Source of the DNA: Ruminococcus flavefaciens 007c
GTDB lineage: Bacteria > Bacillota > Clostridia > Oscillospirales > Ruminococcaceae
NCBI RefSeq assembly: GCF_000571935.1
Contig: NZ_ATAX01000025.1
Coordinates: forward strand, 1-64,000
Length of the DNA: 64,000 nt
Direction: 5' to 3'
The position numbers and the translations under genes were made by a program. The notes under the pieces were generated by a model that saw only the letters and a program-made list of their open reading frames with translations, did no database searches and was not told where the DNA came from. Of the stretch, positions 16,221 to 26,112 are shown piece after piece. How positions within the stretch are numbered: position 1 is the first letter of the stretch; each line of letters begins with the position of its first letter.

Positions 16221-17360
16221 TTATTTTTCTGTAAGTTTCGTCAAGAGTCTATAAAAAGCATATCGCAAGGAAAGAACGCTAACATCGCATTCTGCTACTA
16301 TTTCAGTTTCAAACGCAAGTGTATCTTCATTGTAAAATGAGGCTGTTCCGACGGCCTGACCTTTTCTGACCGGTGCAGCTATATATTCAGGTATAATGAC
16401 TCTTGTTCTTAACCCTTGTGTATTATTTGACACGACAGCGTTTTTCTGAATTTTCGCACGGATTATCACAGCAGGATCAGTTCCGTTCACGACCTTTAAA
16501 GGCGCCATCATTTCATCAGGAAACATCGAAGGAATCACTTTATAATCTCTGAAGCTCATTTTCAGCTCTTTTTTTACATACTTAAACATTTCCTCCTTAT
16601 CTTCATTTCCGAGGACAACGCTAATAAATACTGTCCCCTCTTCATCTTTACCGCCTTCAGCAATACAGTTTCGAGATACATCTGAACTGCATACCTTAAA
16701 GCCAATATGCTGCGAAAAAGAATTTGAAAGAGTATTTTCGTTCACAAGCTCAACCGAATCATTCTTCACAAAATCTCTCCATATCCTGAAGTACGGCTCA
16801 AGAAAGCCATATTTTGTCAGCTCGGAACATATTACTGCCACATCATAAGCTGTAGAATACTCATTTGGTGAATAATAACCGTAGGGAGAAACAAATTTTG
16901 AATTTCTCAAACCAATATCAAAGGCTTTGGCATTCATATCCATTACAAAATTCTCAACACTTCCGGATGATCTTTCTGCCAGCACCGTCATAGCATCATT
17001 TGCATTTCCGACAATGATACTTTTCAGAAGCTCGTCGACAGTCAGTTTATCACCGCTTTCAAGCCAGATGACAGCGCCTTTTGTATTCGTAACATTGTCA
17101 GAAGCGGTTATTTCGTCAGTAAGATTGTATTTTCCGTTTGAAATATCGTCCGCTATGACAAGTATGCTCATAAGCTTTGACAGGTATCCAACATTCAGGT
17201 GTGTATCAATGTTTTTCTGCCCGATCACTGTATGAGTTTTAGCTTCCATCAGAATATATGCCTTGCCATCAATCTCTTCTTTTTCACCTGCACCAATAAA
17301 AAAAAGCGAACAAACAAGCGCAAATATTGTCAATACAGCACTTAAAGCCAGATATTTCAT
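16221..17360 (-). CDS. PBP5/DacF-like protein with degenerate active site
   Basis: The 379-residue protein has an N-terminal membrane or signal segment (1-24), an S11 D-Ala-D-Ala carboxypeptidase fold, and a C-terminal beta domain. The family alignment is clear around ILMEAKTHTVI, GDKLTVDELLKSI and NEYSTAYDVA. The three penicillin-binding motifs are altered. The SxxK position reads YLSK (59-62), with Tyr for the catalytic Ser. SxN reads NAN (119-121). KTG reads KVC (near 222). Known family members need all three for catalysis, so this one is probably inactive and may bind peptidoglycan or a partner. It follows a VanY-like gene with similar loss of residues. Confidence 0.85.
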   Translation of the reverse strand: MKYLALSAVLTIFALVCSLFFIGAGEKEEIDGKAYILMEAKTHTVIGQKNIDTHLNVGYLSKLMSILVIADDISNGKYNLTDEITASDNVTNTKGAVIWLESGDKLTVDELLKSIIVGNANDAMTVLAERSSGSVENFVMDMNAKAFDIGLRNSKFVSPYGYYSPNEYSTAYDVAVICSELTKYGFLEPYFRIWRDFVKNDSVELVNENTLSNSFSQHIGFKVCSSDVSRNCIAEGGKDEEGTVFISVVLGNEDKEEMFKYVKKELKMSFRDYKVIPSMFPDEMMAPLKVVNGTDPAVIIRAKIQKNAVVSNNTQGLRTRVIIPEYIAAPVRKGQAVGTASFYNEDTLAFETEIVAECDVSVLSLRYAFYRLLTKLTEK

Positions 17361-17433
17361 TCAAATCACCTCATGTAATTATATGCCCTTAAAAAACAAC
17401 AAATGAAACACCATAACAATAATATTATAAAAA

Positions 17434-17477
17434 CAAAAGTCCGAAAGCATTGGTTTTTACCAGCTTTCGGACTTTTG
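17434..17477 (-). terminator. Terminator of the VanY-like gene
   Basis: A perfect 15-base-pair stem (CAAAAGTCCGAAAGC with its complement) has a 14-base loop and is followed on the minus strand by GTTTTTA. Confidence 0.85.
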
Positions 17478-17506
17478 CCCGGAATAATTCCGTTTTTATT
17501 TTCGGA

Positions 17507-18478
17507 TCATACTTTATGAACGGTGATAATAAAAGAATCTCTGTTATCACCTGAAATCTCATAATTACCTGAAACAGGAACTCTTGTAGTAAATGTATCT
17601 TCTGTTCCGGTTACAGCATATACCTGATATGAGGAACCGTTGAACGCAAAAGAATACGGCTCTTCAAAAGTATACTGCTCAAGGAACTCAACATATTCCT
17701 CAAGGCACATATTTTTATTAGCCATAATAGCAGCATGGTTCTCTCCTACATATCTGAGATGCCATGGACAGTAATCATTGCCTGTCTGCTGCTTCTTGCC
17801 TTCGGGATATCTTACGATAAAGCCATACTTCCAACAATTCTCAACAATCCATCCTTCTGCATCATATCCGTCATATGTAAGAACAGAACCATATGCGTTC
17901 AGAGCAAGATCAACACAATAGCCGTTTTTTGACTCTGGAAAAGCCTTCGGGCAGAAAGAATCCTCGCCTGTATATGTATCAGTTGTTCCGTATACTATAA
18001 AATCAGCCAGAGAAGTGGCATTTGCATAATCCTCCATCATACGATCGAGTGCATCTGCGGCCTTTTTATTCAGATAGACCTTTTCATCCACAAGGCTGTA
18101 AAATTCATTTTTCTCGTCAGCGAGATTTACCATTGGCCCCTGATTTTTTCCGTTTGCAGGAGAAGATTCCGTATAGATAGCAAGAATTCCGTCCGAAACG
18201 TCCTTCTTTGAAAGTTCATATTCGGAATAACCGAGATACTCAACTCCCGCAAAAGCAGTTGTACATTCATCCGATGTGCTAAAAGCAAGACTGTTGCCTG
18301 TGGAAGCTTCTGTCTGATCTTCGGAATTGCGAAAATCTCCTTTTATAGTAAGATTATAAGGCTGCTGTGTAGCGAGACTCCTTCTAAGGGTGTCAGCGCC
18401 AAAAAGAGTGCTGACGATCAAACCCATAGCAAGGAGAACGCGCCCCACTCTGAGCTTGTTTTTCTTTGTCTCCTTCAT
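17507..18478 (-). CDS. VanY-like (M15B) secreted protein with lost zinc-site residues
   Basis: The 323-residue protein has an N-terminal signal anchor (about 10-30), a low-complexity stretch, and a C-terminal domain clearly like VanY D,D-carboxypeptidases: KYGFIVRYPEGKKQQTG, PWHLRYVGENHA and LEEYVEFL. The family zinc motif SxHxxGxxxD reads PESKNGYCVD here (near 185), so the first His is Ser while the Asp is kept. The catalytic EPWH reads CPWH (near 240), so the Glu is Cys. Two of four key residues are lost, so activity is doubtful. The ATG has GGAGG 7 bases upstream. It sits between the non-coding RNA unit and the degenerate PBP5-like gene. Confidence 0.8.
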   Translation of the reverse strand: MKETKKNKLRVGRVLLAMGLIVSTLFGADTLRRSLATQQPYNLTIKGDFRNSEDQTEASTGNSLAFSTSDECTTAFAGVEYLGYSEYELSKKDVSDGILAIYTESSPANGKNQGPMVNLADEKNEFYSLVDEKVYLNKKAADALDRMMEDYANATSLADFIVYGTTDTYTGEDSFCPKAFPESKNGYCVDLALNAYGSVLTYDGYDAEGWIVENCWKYGFIVRYPEGKKQQTGNDYCPWHLRYVGENHAAIMANKNMCLEEYVEFLEQYTFEEPYSFAFNGSSYQVYAVTGTEDTFTTRVPVSGNYEISGDNRDSFIITVHKV

Positions 18479-18653
18479 TATACATATCCTCCGATATTTT
18501 TTGTTCTACATTTTATATCTTTTAATTTATATCTTATCGGGCTCTATTTTTCTGTTATCCCCGACCAAATTCTCTATTCTTTGAATAATAAACAAAAAAC
18601 AGATCGATAACTCAGGCTTTTTTATTTTTCTAAGGCTTGTCCGTCTAAAAAAC

Positions 18654-18905
18654 AAAAAAGCACTGCTGTTTCCAATGATTGTTCTCTGATTGTTCGGCGA
18701 TCCGTCATACGACGCTATGCGATCAGCAAAATATGAACCCGCAGATACTGTACGCCCGCATATGCTCATATTATTCGTACTAAAACAGCCGATAAATATT
18801 AGAACCAAAGGAAAACTGCTGTGCCTGTATTTTTATTTATATGGCATTAATTTCTTGTTTCCTTCTTTTGTTCATTCTACACTTTTTATATTATATATCT
18901 CTGTA
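18654..18905 (-). ncRNA. Candidate structured non-coding RNA with its own promoter and terminator
   Basis: This stretch of the 587-base gap has no believable gene but folds well on the minus strand. Helix P1 pairs 18810-18825 with 18659-18673 (GC-rich, two A-A mismatches and one bulge). P2 pairs 18801-18808 with 18679-18685. P3 pairs 18788-18792 with 18694-18698. Inside are a GTACG/CGTAC hairpin (18776-18780 with 18750-18754) and a second hairpin around 18705-18725. P1 is followed at once by six T residues, forming the terminator. A perfect promoter lies just upstream. It is not tmRNA, RNase P or SRP RNA by any motif I can see. The raiA-type RNA of Firmicutes is one class to test. Confidence 0.7.
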
Positions 18906-18911
18906 TATTTT

Positions 18912-18940
18912 ATTATAATACAAATTCCATTTATTGTCAA
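18912..18940 (-). promoter_or_regulatory. Strong promoter of the non-coding RNA
   Basis: On the minus strand, perfect TTGACA and perfect TATAAT are exactly 17 bases apart. The start of transcription should be near 18905, some 80 bases before the P1 helix. Confidence 0.88.
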
Positions 18941-19065
18941 CAAAATTTTCGAAATACACTTATTTCTACGTATTGCACAAACGAGGTTGAAAATATTATC
19001 CTGTTATAACAAAATGCACTGTTGAAATTAATTTCAAAAAATAAGGAAGGCATCTGCCTTCCCTA

Positions 19066-22000
19066 TCAAATAACTATCATTATATACTTTTTCAGCTCAA
19101 ATGAGTACAATAAAGCCTCTTTGACTTTTTTTCCTGTCGTCAGCTCAACAGCAGCTTTATATAGCTTTAGCTGCATAGAATAACGTTCTTTAAGCTGGTT
19201 CAATGTAATACCTCTGTCGGATTTATAATCCACAATAACTATACCATCTTTTTCTTCAAACATCAGATCTATGATTCCTTTAATCATTCCGTCCGAATGT
19301 TTGAGCTTTTCAAGGCTTTCGTCCTCAATTTCAAGATCTGAGACAGCTACCATAAACTTTTTCTCTCTTGTATACGATATCGCCTCTTTGATTCTTGCAT
19401 AAAGTTCACCCTTAAAGAACGCGCTAACATTCTCTTTGTCTACAGAATCGGCCTCTGCACGACTTATATATCCTTTTTTTACAACCTCCTCTATCTCTCC
19501 CGAAACATCAGAGATCGCTCTTTCAAAATCACAGTACTGAAAAAAGGTATGTATTGCTGTTCCGCGTTCCGCTCCTGTAAGCTTTCCAGTATCTTTGGAT
19601 TTGAATCTCGGGCGTTTTAATCTGAAATCAAAAAACTCATCTTTTTCTTTAAGTTTTTTTGTGATCTGTGTGACGCTCAGCTTTGCAGGAGTTTCGGATA
19701 ACGTTCTGTCATAATGAAATGAAATAATATCGTTCATTCTATCGATAAGTGCATCATCAGGTTCAGACTCCTCAACACTTTCTTCCACAGCTTCTTCCAT
19801 ACATACATTCTTTGCATATGCCGCAGTAAACTGTTTCTGAACAGACACATCCCCTGAAAATGATATATTGGTTACGTCCAGACCAATGCGTTCAGCAATG
19901 TTTTTAAAATCAGGATGATTGATAATGCTTGTCCAGAGCCAGTCGGAAAAGCTCTTAGCTCCATTTACGGCTTCATTGACATTACCATTATGCAATATTA
20001 TGCTTTCTATTATGGAATTGACACGTTTCAATGCCTTTTCACCGCATTTAAGATTGATAAAAAGCTTTTGTCTGGCTCTTGTGAGTCCTACATAAAGCAG
20101 CCTCATTTCTTCGCTTCGCGTATCGGCTTCCTCTTCGGAAGTAAGCATTATATGCTGAAATGTCTTGTATTTTCTGTAAAGCACCGGATCATACAGTATA
20201 TAGCCTATTCTTCCGTCTGCACTGCACACAACGGTGTTCGACTCGGATCTGAACTTAGTTGAAGTCTCTGCAATAAATACGAACGGATATTCAAGTCCTT
20301 TTGAACGGTGAAAAGTCTGAACAGAAACATAGTCTCCGGCCGCAGATGATACCTTTCCTTGAGCATAATCACCGTTTTCTATAACTCTGTCAATATGACG
20401 AAGGAATCCGTTTAAGCCGCCTGAACCGTCAAAAGCTGCCGAATTCTCAAAATTCTGGGCATATTGTATCAATGCTCTGAGATTAGCGCGTTTCTGATCT
20501 CCGTCATTATAAAGCTGCATAACAGAAATAAAGTCCGTAGTATCATATATCTCGCCTATAAGCTCACCAATAGTCATAGTTACCGAATCAAGTCTGAAAC
20601 GATCCAGCGAATCAAGAAAATCCATGCATCTCTCTCGCAGAAACATATCGGTATATTCAGGATATTCACCATCGGCAAATCCGCGGATTATCGGAAAAAG
20701 AGGCTTTTTATTGTCCAGAGATTTTATTATAGCCACATCAGATATACTAAACATATACATAGGTGATGTCATTACGGCGGCCATCGGAATATCCTGCAAA
20801 GGATTACTGATGATCCTGAGAAGATCAATAAGAACAGCTATTTCTCTTGATTTCAGATAACCTGTCTCTTCATTTCCCTTTGCCGGTATTCCTACTCTGT
20901 TGAGCTCATCAGCGTATATATTTATATATGCGTTTTTTCTGACAAGTATACAAAAATCAGAAGGTCTGCATGGTCTTACCTCACCGTTTTTATCCGTAAC
21001 AGGAGCTCCTTCGCTTAGGAGTTCAGCGATTCTTGATGCAGTATATACCGCCTCGTGATTAATCACGGCAGTTGTTTCCTGTTCCTCTTCTTTTTCATCC
21101 GGATCTTCATTTATAAACGCTATCTCTGTAACTCTGTCATCCTGATTTCCTGCTGTAAACTGCTGAGCACCAAAATACAGCATTTCGTCAGCCGTATAAT
21201 CAATATCACCGCATTTTTCCGACATTATCTGCGAAAAGACATAATTAACAAAATCTATTATCTGCGGAGAACTTCGGAAATTCATATTTAGAGTTATAGC
21301 CTGATTTTTATTTTTGCTGTCTTTCATATACGGTACAGAATTGTGAAGCGTATTTATAAAATTTTTGGGATTTGCAAGCCTGAAGCGATAAATAGACTGT
21401 TTTGCATCTCCAACAAGAAAAACATTGTCACCATAAAGTGCTTCTCCGGCCTGGTTTGTTTTGTAATTCTTAGAAATAAGTTTAAAAATAATATCCTGTT
21501 TATTATTTGAGTCCTGATACTCGTCTATCATAATTATATCATAGTACTCAGAGATCTTTCTTGCAATCTCTGACTGAATGATATTCCCGCTTGAGTCCTC
21601 ATCTGCAAGGAGTTCAAGCGCTATTCGTTCGCCGTCATCAAAACTGAGCGCATTTTTTTCACATTTCTTCTCCCATACGAACTCTTCAAACTTTTTAAGC
21701 ATCTCCGCCAATATCACTGTGACCTCTCCGCTTTCACGATAATCGCTCTCAACAGAGATCATGCTTTCCATGGCTTTAACAGCCTTTTTCTTAATTATAT
21801 CACGTTTTTTCTTGTATATTTCCCTGAGAGCCTTATCATGCACAGCTTTTCCTACTCTTACAAGATCCGAAAAAGTACTGTACTGTTCTGCTTCTGCGTT
21901 ATCATTGAACCTTCTGCTTTGGAATATAGCCAGCAACGAGCTTATTTTGTCATAATCCTCCTCGGCCTGAGCATAGGATTTTACAGCTTTTTCATCAGAC

Positions 22001-22719
22001 ATATCCGGAAATATCCTGCTTATCATGCCGATATTATCATCGGCTATCTGCTGAGCTTCTTCAAGATCATTTATGACAGAATCAAATAACCCCGCATAGT
22101 ATGCCGAATCCTTAAAATCACTGCTATACATATCTGCAGCGCGTTTAAGCCATTTATCCCTGAAAGGTACAGAAGCAAGAAAACTATCTGCACGCTCTAT
22201 AACATCAATAAGCCTTTTTTCGTCCTTAATACAAAAACGGTCATACATAAACGAGATCTTATCATATTCATTCTCGCTGTAATAGTTTATAAGCTCATCC
22301 ATAGCTTTGACTTTAAGGACCTTATTATCGGTATCATCAAGAACACTGAATCCCGATGTGATACCATTATCAGGGATATTATCCCTGATAAGATCAAAAC
22401 AGAAAGAGTTTATGGTTGAAATTTTTGCGCTCTGAAGTAATATCTGCTGCTTCAGAAGATGTCTGTCATCAGGCTTTTCATTTATAAGGAGTCTAAGCTT
22501 GCTGTCAAGACGATTCTTTAGTTCGGCTGCCGCATCATTTGTAAATGTTACGACAACTATCCTGTCTGCTCTTACCCCTGAACTGCTGTCAGCTATGAGC
22601 TGAACAAGCCTCTCTGTAAGCACCGCTGTTTTACCGCTTCCTGCCGCTGCGGAGACTATAAGTGATGTATCTCTCGCATCTATAGCATCCTGCTGCTGTT
22701 TTGTCCAGCTCACGATCAT
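19066..22719 (-). CDS. addA: ATP-dependent helicase/nuclease subunit A (AddA)
   Basis: AddA is the UvrD-like helicase and nuclease subunit of the AddAB double-strand break repair enzyme, the Firmicutes counterpart of RecBCD. The 1217-residue protein has Walker A in SAAAGSGKTAVLTERL (near 24), motif II in IMIDEYQDSNNKQ (near 395), and QTFHRSKGLEYPFVF and RLLYVGLTRARQKL motifs in the second helicase core (near 795 and 865). The C-terminal RecB-type nuclease has GTAIHTFFQ (near 1060) and GIIDLMFE...IVDYKSDRG (near 1150). Its ATG overlaps the addB stop (ATGA), so translation is coupled. Confidence 0.97.
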   Translation of the reverse strand: MIVSWTKQQQDAIDARDTSLIVSAAAGSGKTAVLTERLVQLIADSSSGVRADRIVVVTFTNDAAAELKNRLDSKLRLLINEKPDDRHLLKQQILLQSAKISTINSFCFDLIRDNIPDNGITSGFSVLDDTDNKVLKVKAMDELINYYSENEYDKISFMYDRFCIKDEKRLIDVIERADSFLASVPFRDKWLKRAADMYSSDFKDSAYYAGLFDSVINDLEEAQQIADDNIGMISRIFPDMSDEKAVKSYAQAEEDYDKISSLLAIFQSRRFNDNAEAEQYSTFSDLVRVGKAVHDKALREIYKKKRDIIKKKAVKAMESMISVESDYRESGEVTVILAEMLKKFEEFVWEKKCEKNALSFDDGERIALELLADEDSSGNIIQSEIARKISEYYDIIMIDEYQDSNNKQDIIFKLISKNYKTNQAGEALYGDNVFLVGDAKQSIYRFRLANPKNFINTLHNSVPYMKDSKNKNQAITLNMNFRSSPQIIDFVNYVFSQIMSEKCGDIDYTADEMLYFGAQQFTAGNQDDRVTEIAFINEDPDEKEEEQETTAVINHEAVYTASRIAELLSEGAPVTDKNGEVRPCRPSDFCILVRKNAYINIYADELNRVGIPAKGNEETGYLKSREIAVLIDLLRIISNPLQDIPMAAVMTSPMYMFSISDVAIIKSLDNKKPLFPIIRGFADGEYPEYTDMFLRERCMDFLDSLDRFRLDSVTMTIGELIGEIYDTTDFISVMQLYNDGDQKRANLRALIQYAQNFENSAAFDGSGGLNGFLRHIDRVIENGDYAQGKVSSAAGDYVSVQTFHRSKGLEYPFVFIAETSTKFRSESNTVVCSADGRIGYILYDPVLYRKYKTFQHIMLTSEEEADTRSEEMRLLYVGLTRARQKLFINLKCGEKALKRVNSIIESIILHNGNVNEAVNGAKSFSDWLWTSIINHPDFKNIAERIGLDVTNISFSGDVSVQKQFTAAYAKNVCMEEAVEESVEESEPDDALIDRMNDIISFHYDRTLSETPAKLSVTQITKKLKEKDEFFDFRLKRPRFKSKDTGKLTGAERGTAIHTFFQYCDFERAISDVSGEIEEVVKKGYISRAEADSVDKENVSAFFKGELYARIKEAISYTREKKFMVAVSDLEIEDESLEKLKHSDGMIKGIIDLMFEEKDGIVIVDYKSDRGITLNQLKERYSMQLKLYKAAVELTTGKKVKEALLYSFELKKYIMIVI

Positions 22720-25700
22720 TCCTCCTTTTCCTGATAATACTTCATTCCCAATATAGAAGCTGCTTCGGCAACAGCATCCATATCAGCAGTTCTCTGATTA
22801 GTAAGTTCAGAGTTATCGCATATATTGATATAATCGCAGTAGGTACAAGGAACCTTTCCTTCAAGCACAAGCGGAGAGGCTTCTGCGTCACCATCCAGAA
22901 GAGAATCTGCCATAGCGATTAGTTTGCTGTACGAATAATTTCTGAGGAGCGTCATTCCCTCCGAAGAAATACAATCCGAGTTTTTGTCCGGGGCGCCGTT
23001 TTTATCAAGCTTTACGGGAATAAACTCACCGCGTACATCGCGTTCCATAGCCTTCAGAATGTCAATATCACCAAGGACAATACCACTTGTACGAAGTGAT
23101 GAAGTTAACGCACCGCTGTTCTTAGACACAATTTTATAAGAATCAAGGCGGATGTCTGAAATACGTACGGGAGAATAAAGCACTCCTGCAGGCTCATAGC
23201 CCTCATAAAGCCCCCCCTTGTCCGTAGAAGCAAACAAATAAAGTAGCATCTGCATATTGATACCGCAGGCCAGTGTTTCGGGAGTTATATTCTTACGGCT
23301 GCTTTTATAGTCTATAATACGCAGATAATCTCTGTCATCTATCCTGCATATATCTGCTCTGTCAACTATTCCGCCAAAGCTGAGCTGTTCACCGCTGCCA
23401 AAAGGCAGAACAACATTATGTGATTCCCTGAGATCAAGTTCAAAATCATGGGGTACAAAATCCGAAACCATTAAGGCCTGCTGCGTATACATAAAGACCT
23501 CAGACATTCTTTCGGTAAGCTTATTGAATATGAGCTCAAATCTTGCATCCTTTCCGAAATCTCCTGCAAGAGCCGTATTGCGGTATTCTTCAGCACAGCT
23601 GCCTATAGCATCTTTGACCTCTTCATAAGACATATTCACGAATTCCGACTTAGACCGCGAACCCAAGATACCAAAAAAGCACCTGTGAGTAAGTTCACCT
23701 GCTATCCTTGCATCAAGCTCAACTTTTTCGTTCACATGAAGTCTCAGGCACTTATCGCAGAAATACTTGAAATGGCAAAGATTATACTCCTCAAGGCATG
23801 TGGAAGAAAGTCTCAGAGGTTCAAAATTCTGAAGCTTCCTCATTATATCCTTATCGATATGATAATCATGTTTCATATTGCTTCTGCTGATAACATAGGA
23901 AAGACGTCTTCGGTATTCTGGTCTGTCCATAAGAAGCTTCTTTATAGAGACGACCTCAACCGATCCGTTGCTTCTCTCCTGCATATAATGATAAAAAGCG
24001 GAATGAAGTGTAACCGAATAAAAATCCACAGAAATATCTTCATCTGTCTTGCGCAGACTATTATCTCTAAACATTCCAATTATCCTGTCAACTATCTGTG
24101 CAGGATACTTAGCCTGACCGCTGAGATCAGAAAGAGGATATGAAATAAAAAGCCTATGGGAAGCGGCAGACAAAGCCTTATACACTACAAGTCTTTCGGA
24201 AGCTATAAGTTCTGCAATAGGTGTCGATAACTCTATACCGTTTTCTGCAAGCTTTGAACGGTCAGCGTCTGAAAACAAGCCGTGAACGCTTATCTGATTC
24301 GGGAAATTTCCGTCATTTGCTCCCATAATAAAAACTATTTTTGGTGAATCGAGTCTTGCCATTCTGGCAGAAGCAGCTGTAACCGCATCAAGAGTCTGAG
24401 GAGGAACGGAATACTGTATCTGACCTATCATAGAGCGGATTATTCTCGAAAATTCCGCAAAATCAATTTCTTTTTCGCCAAGGGTCTCGTATATACTGTC
24501 AAGTATGTCAATAAGGCATCCCCACATACGCTTTATCTCGGCAGCCTCATAGTCCTTGTTTTCGTCAATTAGTTTTCCCATGAGAACTGCTGTATTTCGT
24601 TCTGCGCCACATTCAGCAAGATGATCGTACAGCATAGAGCATATGCCTGAGGCGGTTTTATTGCGCTTTATTTTCCTTTTTAGCTTTAAAAGAGGATCAA
24701 TAATACAGCTTCTTATCTTTTCAAGCTTTTCAAGCTCATTATCCTCGGCTGTAAAAGACTCGTTCCACATATCACCGTCAACGCCCCATTTATAGCAATA
24801 GTTCTCCAGAAGAGACGTTTCGGTAAGATCAATATCAAGCAGACCGCTTTTTATCATTCTGAATATCTGCTCCGAACGGAATTTTCTGCTTCCGAGTATA
24901 TCCAGAAGTGTAGTAAAGAAAACCATTACAGCTGTATGACCTACAGATTTTTCAATGCTGAGGAAAAACGGTATATCATAACGCTTGAAGGCTGCTTTCA
25001 AAACATCGGAATAGGAAGCGATATCATTTGAAATAATGGCAATATCCCGATATTTAAGCTCTTTGTCTTCGTATATAAGGTGCTTTATTGCTGCACATAC
25101 ATATTCAGCCTCACTGTACATATCTCTCGCTTCAAAAATACGAACATTACAAGCGCAAGGAGCGCTCTGAGGAGCAGGAGCTGTGTTTTTCAGTACATAT
25201 CTGCTTATATATTCAAGATCAGGACTTCTGAAACGGTGGTTTTCACCGCATACGGTCATTCTGGTCTCCTTGCCAAGTTCATGGCATATATTCATTATTT
25301 TTCTGTAAGTATCATTTACAGTTTCAAAAAGCGTATACTTGCCTGCATTTACGTCATCGGTTCTGAGAGTTATGCAGACATTTTCAGCATATGCGATCAT
25401 AACCTTAATCATTTCATACTGATCGGCAGTAAAGCTCTCAAACTCGTCAAGAAAAACTGTCTTTCCGCAAAAATACCTGTTCAGATTAGCTGCTTTAGCA
25501 GCTTCACGGATATTATCAAGCTCATCTTTAAAGCCGTATTCCTCCATAAAGCGCTGATATTCAACGTATATCGCCGCAAGATCATTTGTCTTTTCTCTCA
25601 GTCTTTTATCGAGGAGCTGTGTTTTCTGCAATAATACAGAAGGATCTATGCCGCCACGCTTCATATCACGTATGAGTTTCATGATATCCTCTGCAAAACC

Positions 25701-26054
25701 ATTCTGACGGCTCTGCTTCCGCAAACTGCTTACCGCTTCAGGACGTGAAAGAGCCGATGTTACAGCCTGGTATATGATTATCATTTTTGCCATATTATCG
25801 GCAAATCCGCCGCTGCGTCCCGGATCACCGTAAAGCTGGAAAAGCTGTCTTGCCAAAGCAGTAAAGCTCAGCGAGAAAAGCTCGTTGAAGTTTTCAGCTC
25901 CGAGATAGAAATACAGCTTTTTATCAAAATCCTGTGAAAACTGCTCGGGAACAAGGATACAAAGCTTCTCAGCCTGAGAACAGCATTCTTTTATTCTTCC
26001 GAACATGCAGGTGGTCTTGCCGTTTCCGGCAGGGCCTGTAATAAATTCTATCAT
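22716..26054 (-). CDS. addB: ATP-dependent helicase/nuclease subunit B (AddB)
   Basis: AddB is the second subunit of the AddAB recombination enzyme. The 1112-residue protein has an N-terminal P-loop GPAGNGKTT (7-15), an inactive helicase-like middle, and a C-terminal RecB-like nuclease with AGELTHRCFFG (near 787) and IIDYKSSRKN (near 916). The four iron-sulfur cysteines are visible as one in LCHFKYFC (near 765) and three in CTYCDYINIC (near 1060). That is the typical AddB staple arrangement. The ATG follows CAGGAG by 7 bases. The gene precedes addA with a 4-base overlap. Confidence 0.96.
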   Translation of the reverse strand: MIEFITGPAGNGKTTCMFGRIKECCSQAEKLCILVPEQFSQDFDKKLYFYLGAENFNELFSLSFTALARQLFQLYGDPGRSGGFADNMAKMIIIYQAVTSALSRPEAVSSLRKQSRQNGFAEDIMKLIRDMKRGGIDPSVLLQKTQLLDKRLREKTNDLAAIYVEYQRFMEEYGFKDELDNIREAAKAANLNRYFCGKTVFLDEFESFTADQYEMIKVMIAYAENVCITLRTDDVNAGKYTLFETVNDTYRKIMNICHELGKETRMTVCGENHRFRSPDLEYISRYVLKNTAPAPQSAPCACNVRIFEARDMYSEAEYVCAAIKHLIYEDKELKYRDIAIISNDIASYSDVLKAAFKRYDIPFFLSIEKSVGHTAVMVFFTTLLDILGSRKFRSEQIFRMIKSGLLDIDLTETSLLENYCYKWGVDGDMWNESFTAEDNELEKLEKIRSCIIDPLLKLKRKIKRNKTASGICSMLYDHLAECGAERNTAVLMGKLIDENKDYEAAEIKRMWGCLIDILDSIYETLGEKEIDFAEFSRIIRSMIGQIQYSVPPQTLDAVTAASARMARLDSPKIVFIMGANDGNFPNQISVHGLFSDADRSKLAENGIELSTPIAELIASERLVVYKALSAASHRLFISYPLSDLSGQAKYPAQIVDRIIGMFRDNSLRKTDEDISVDFYSVTLHSAFYHYMQERSNGSVEVVSIKKLLMDRPEYRRRLSYVISRSNMKHDYHIDKDIMRKLQNFEPLRLSSTCLEEYNLCHFKYFCDKCLRLHVNEKVELDARIAGELTHRCFFGILGSRSKSEFVNMSYEEVKDAIGSCAEEYRNTALAGDFGKDARFELIFNKLTERMSEVFMYTQQALMVSDFVPHDFELDLRESHNVVLPFGSGEQLSFGGIVDRADICRIDDRDYLRIIDYKSSRKNITPETLACGINMQMLLYLFASTDKGGLYEGYEPAGVLYSPVRISDIRLDSYKIVSKNSGALTSSLRTSGIVLGDIDILKAMERDVRGEFIPVKLDKNGAPDKNSDCISSEGMTLLRNYSYSKLIAMADSLLDGDAEASPLVLEGKVPCTYCDYINICDNSELTNQRTADMDAVAEAASILGMKYYQEKEE

Positions 26055-26074
26055 ACTAACTCCTGTAATATAAA

Positions 26075-26105
26075 ATACGCATACCGATCTTTACGGTATG
26101 CGTAT
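26075..26105 (-). terminator. Hairpin after the GH25 gene
   Basis: The stem ATACGCATACCG/CGGTATGCGTAT is perfect over 12 pairs, with an ATCTTTA loop. The following T-run on the minus strand is short, so it may also allow partial read-through into addB. Confidence 0.65.
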
Positions 26106-26112
26106 AATATCT

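Noticed and set aside
18527..19025. Two ORFs (minus 18527-18808 and plus 18690-19025) in the addA upstream gap
   Set aside because: No ribosome binding sites, low-complexity products, and both cross the promoter or helices of the candidate RNA.
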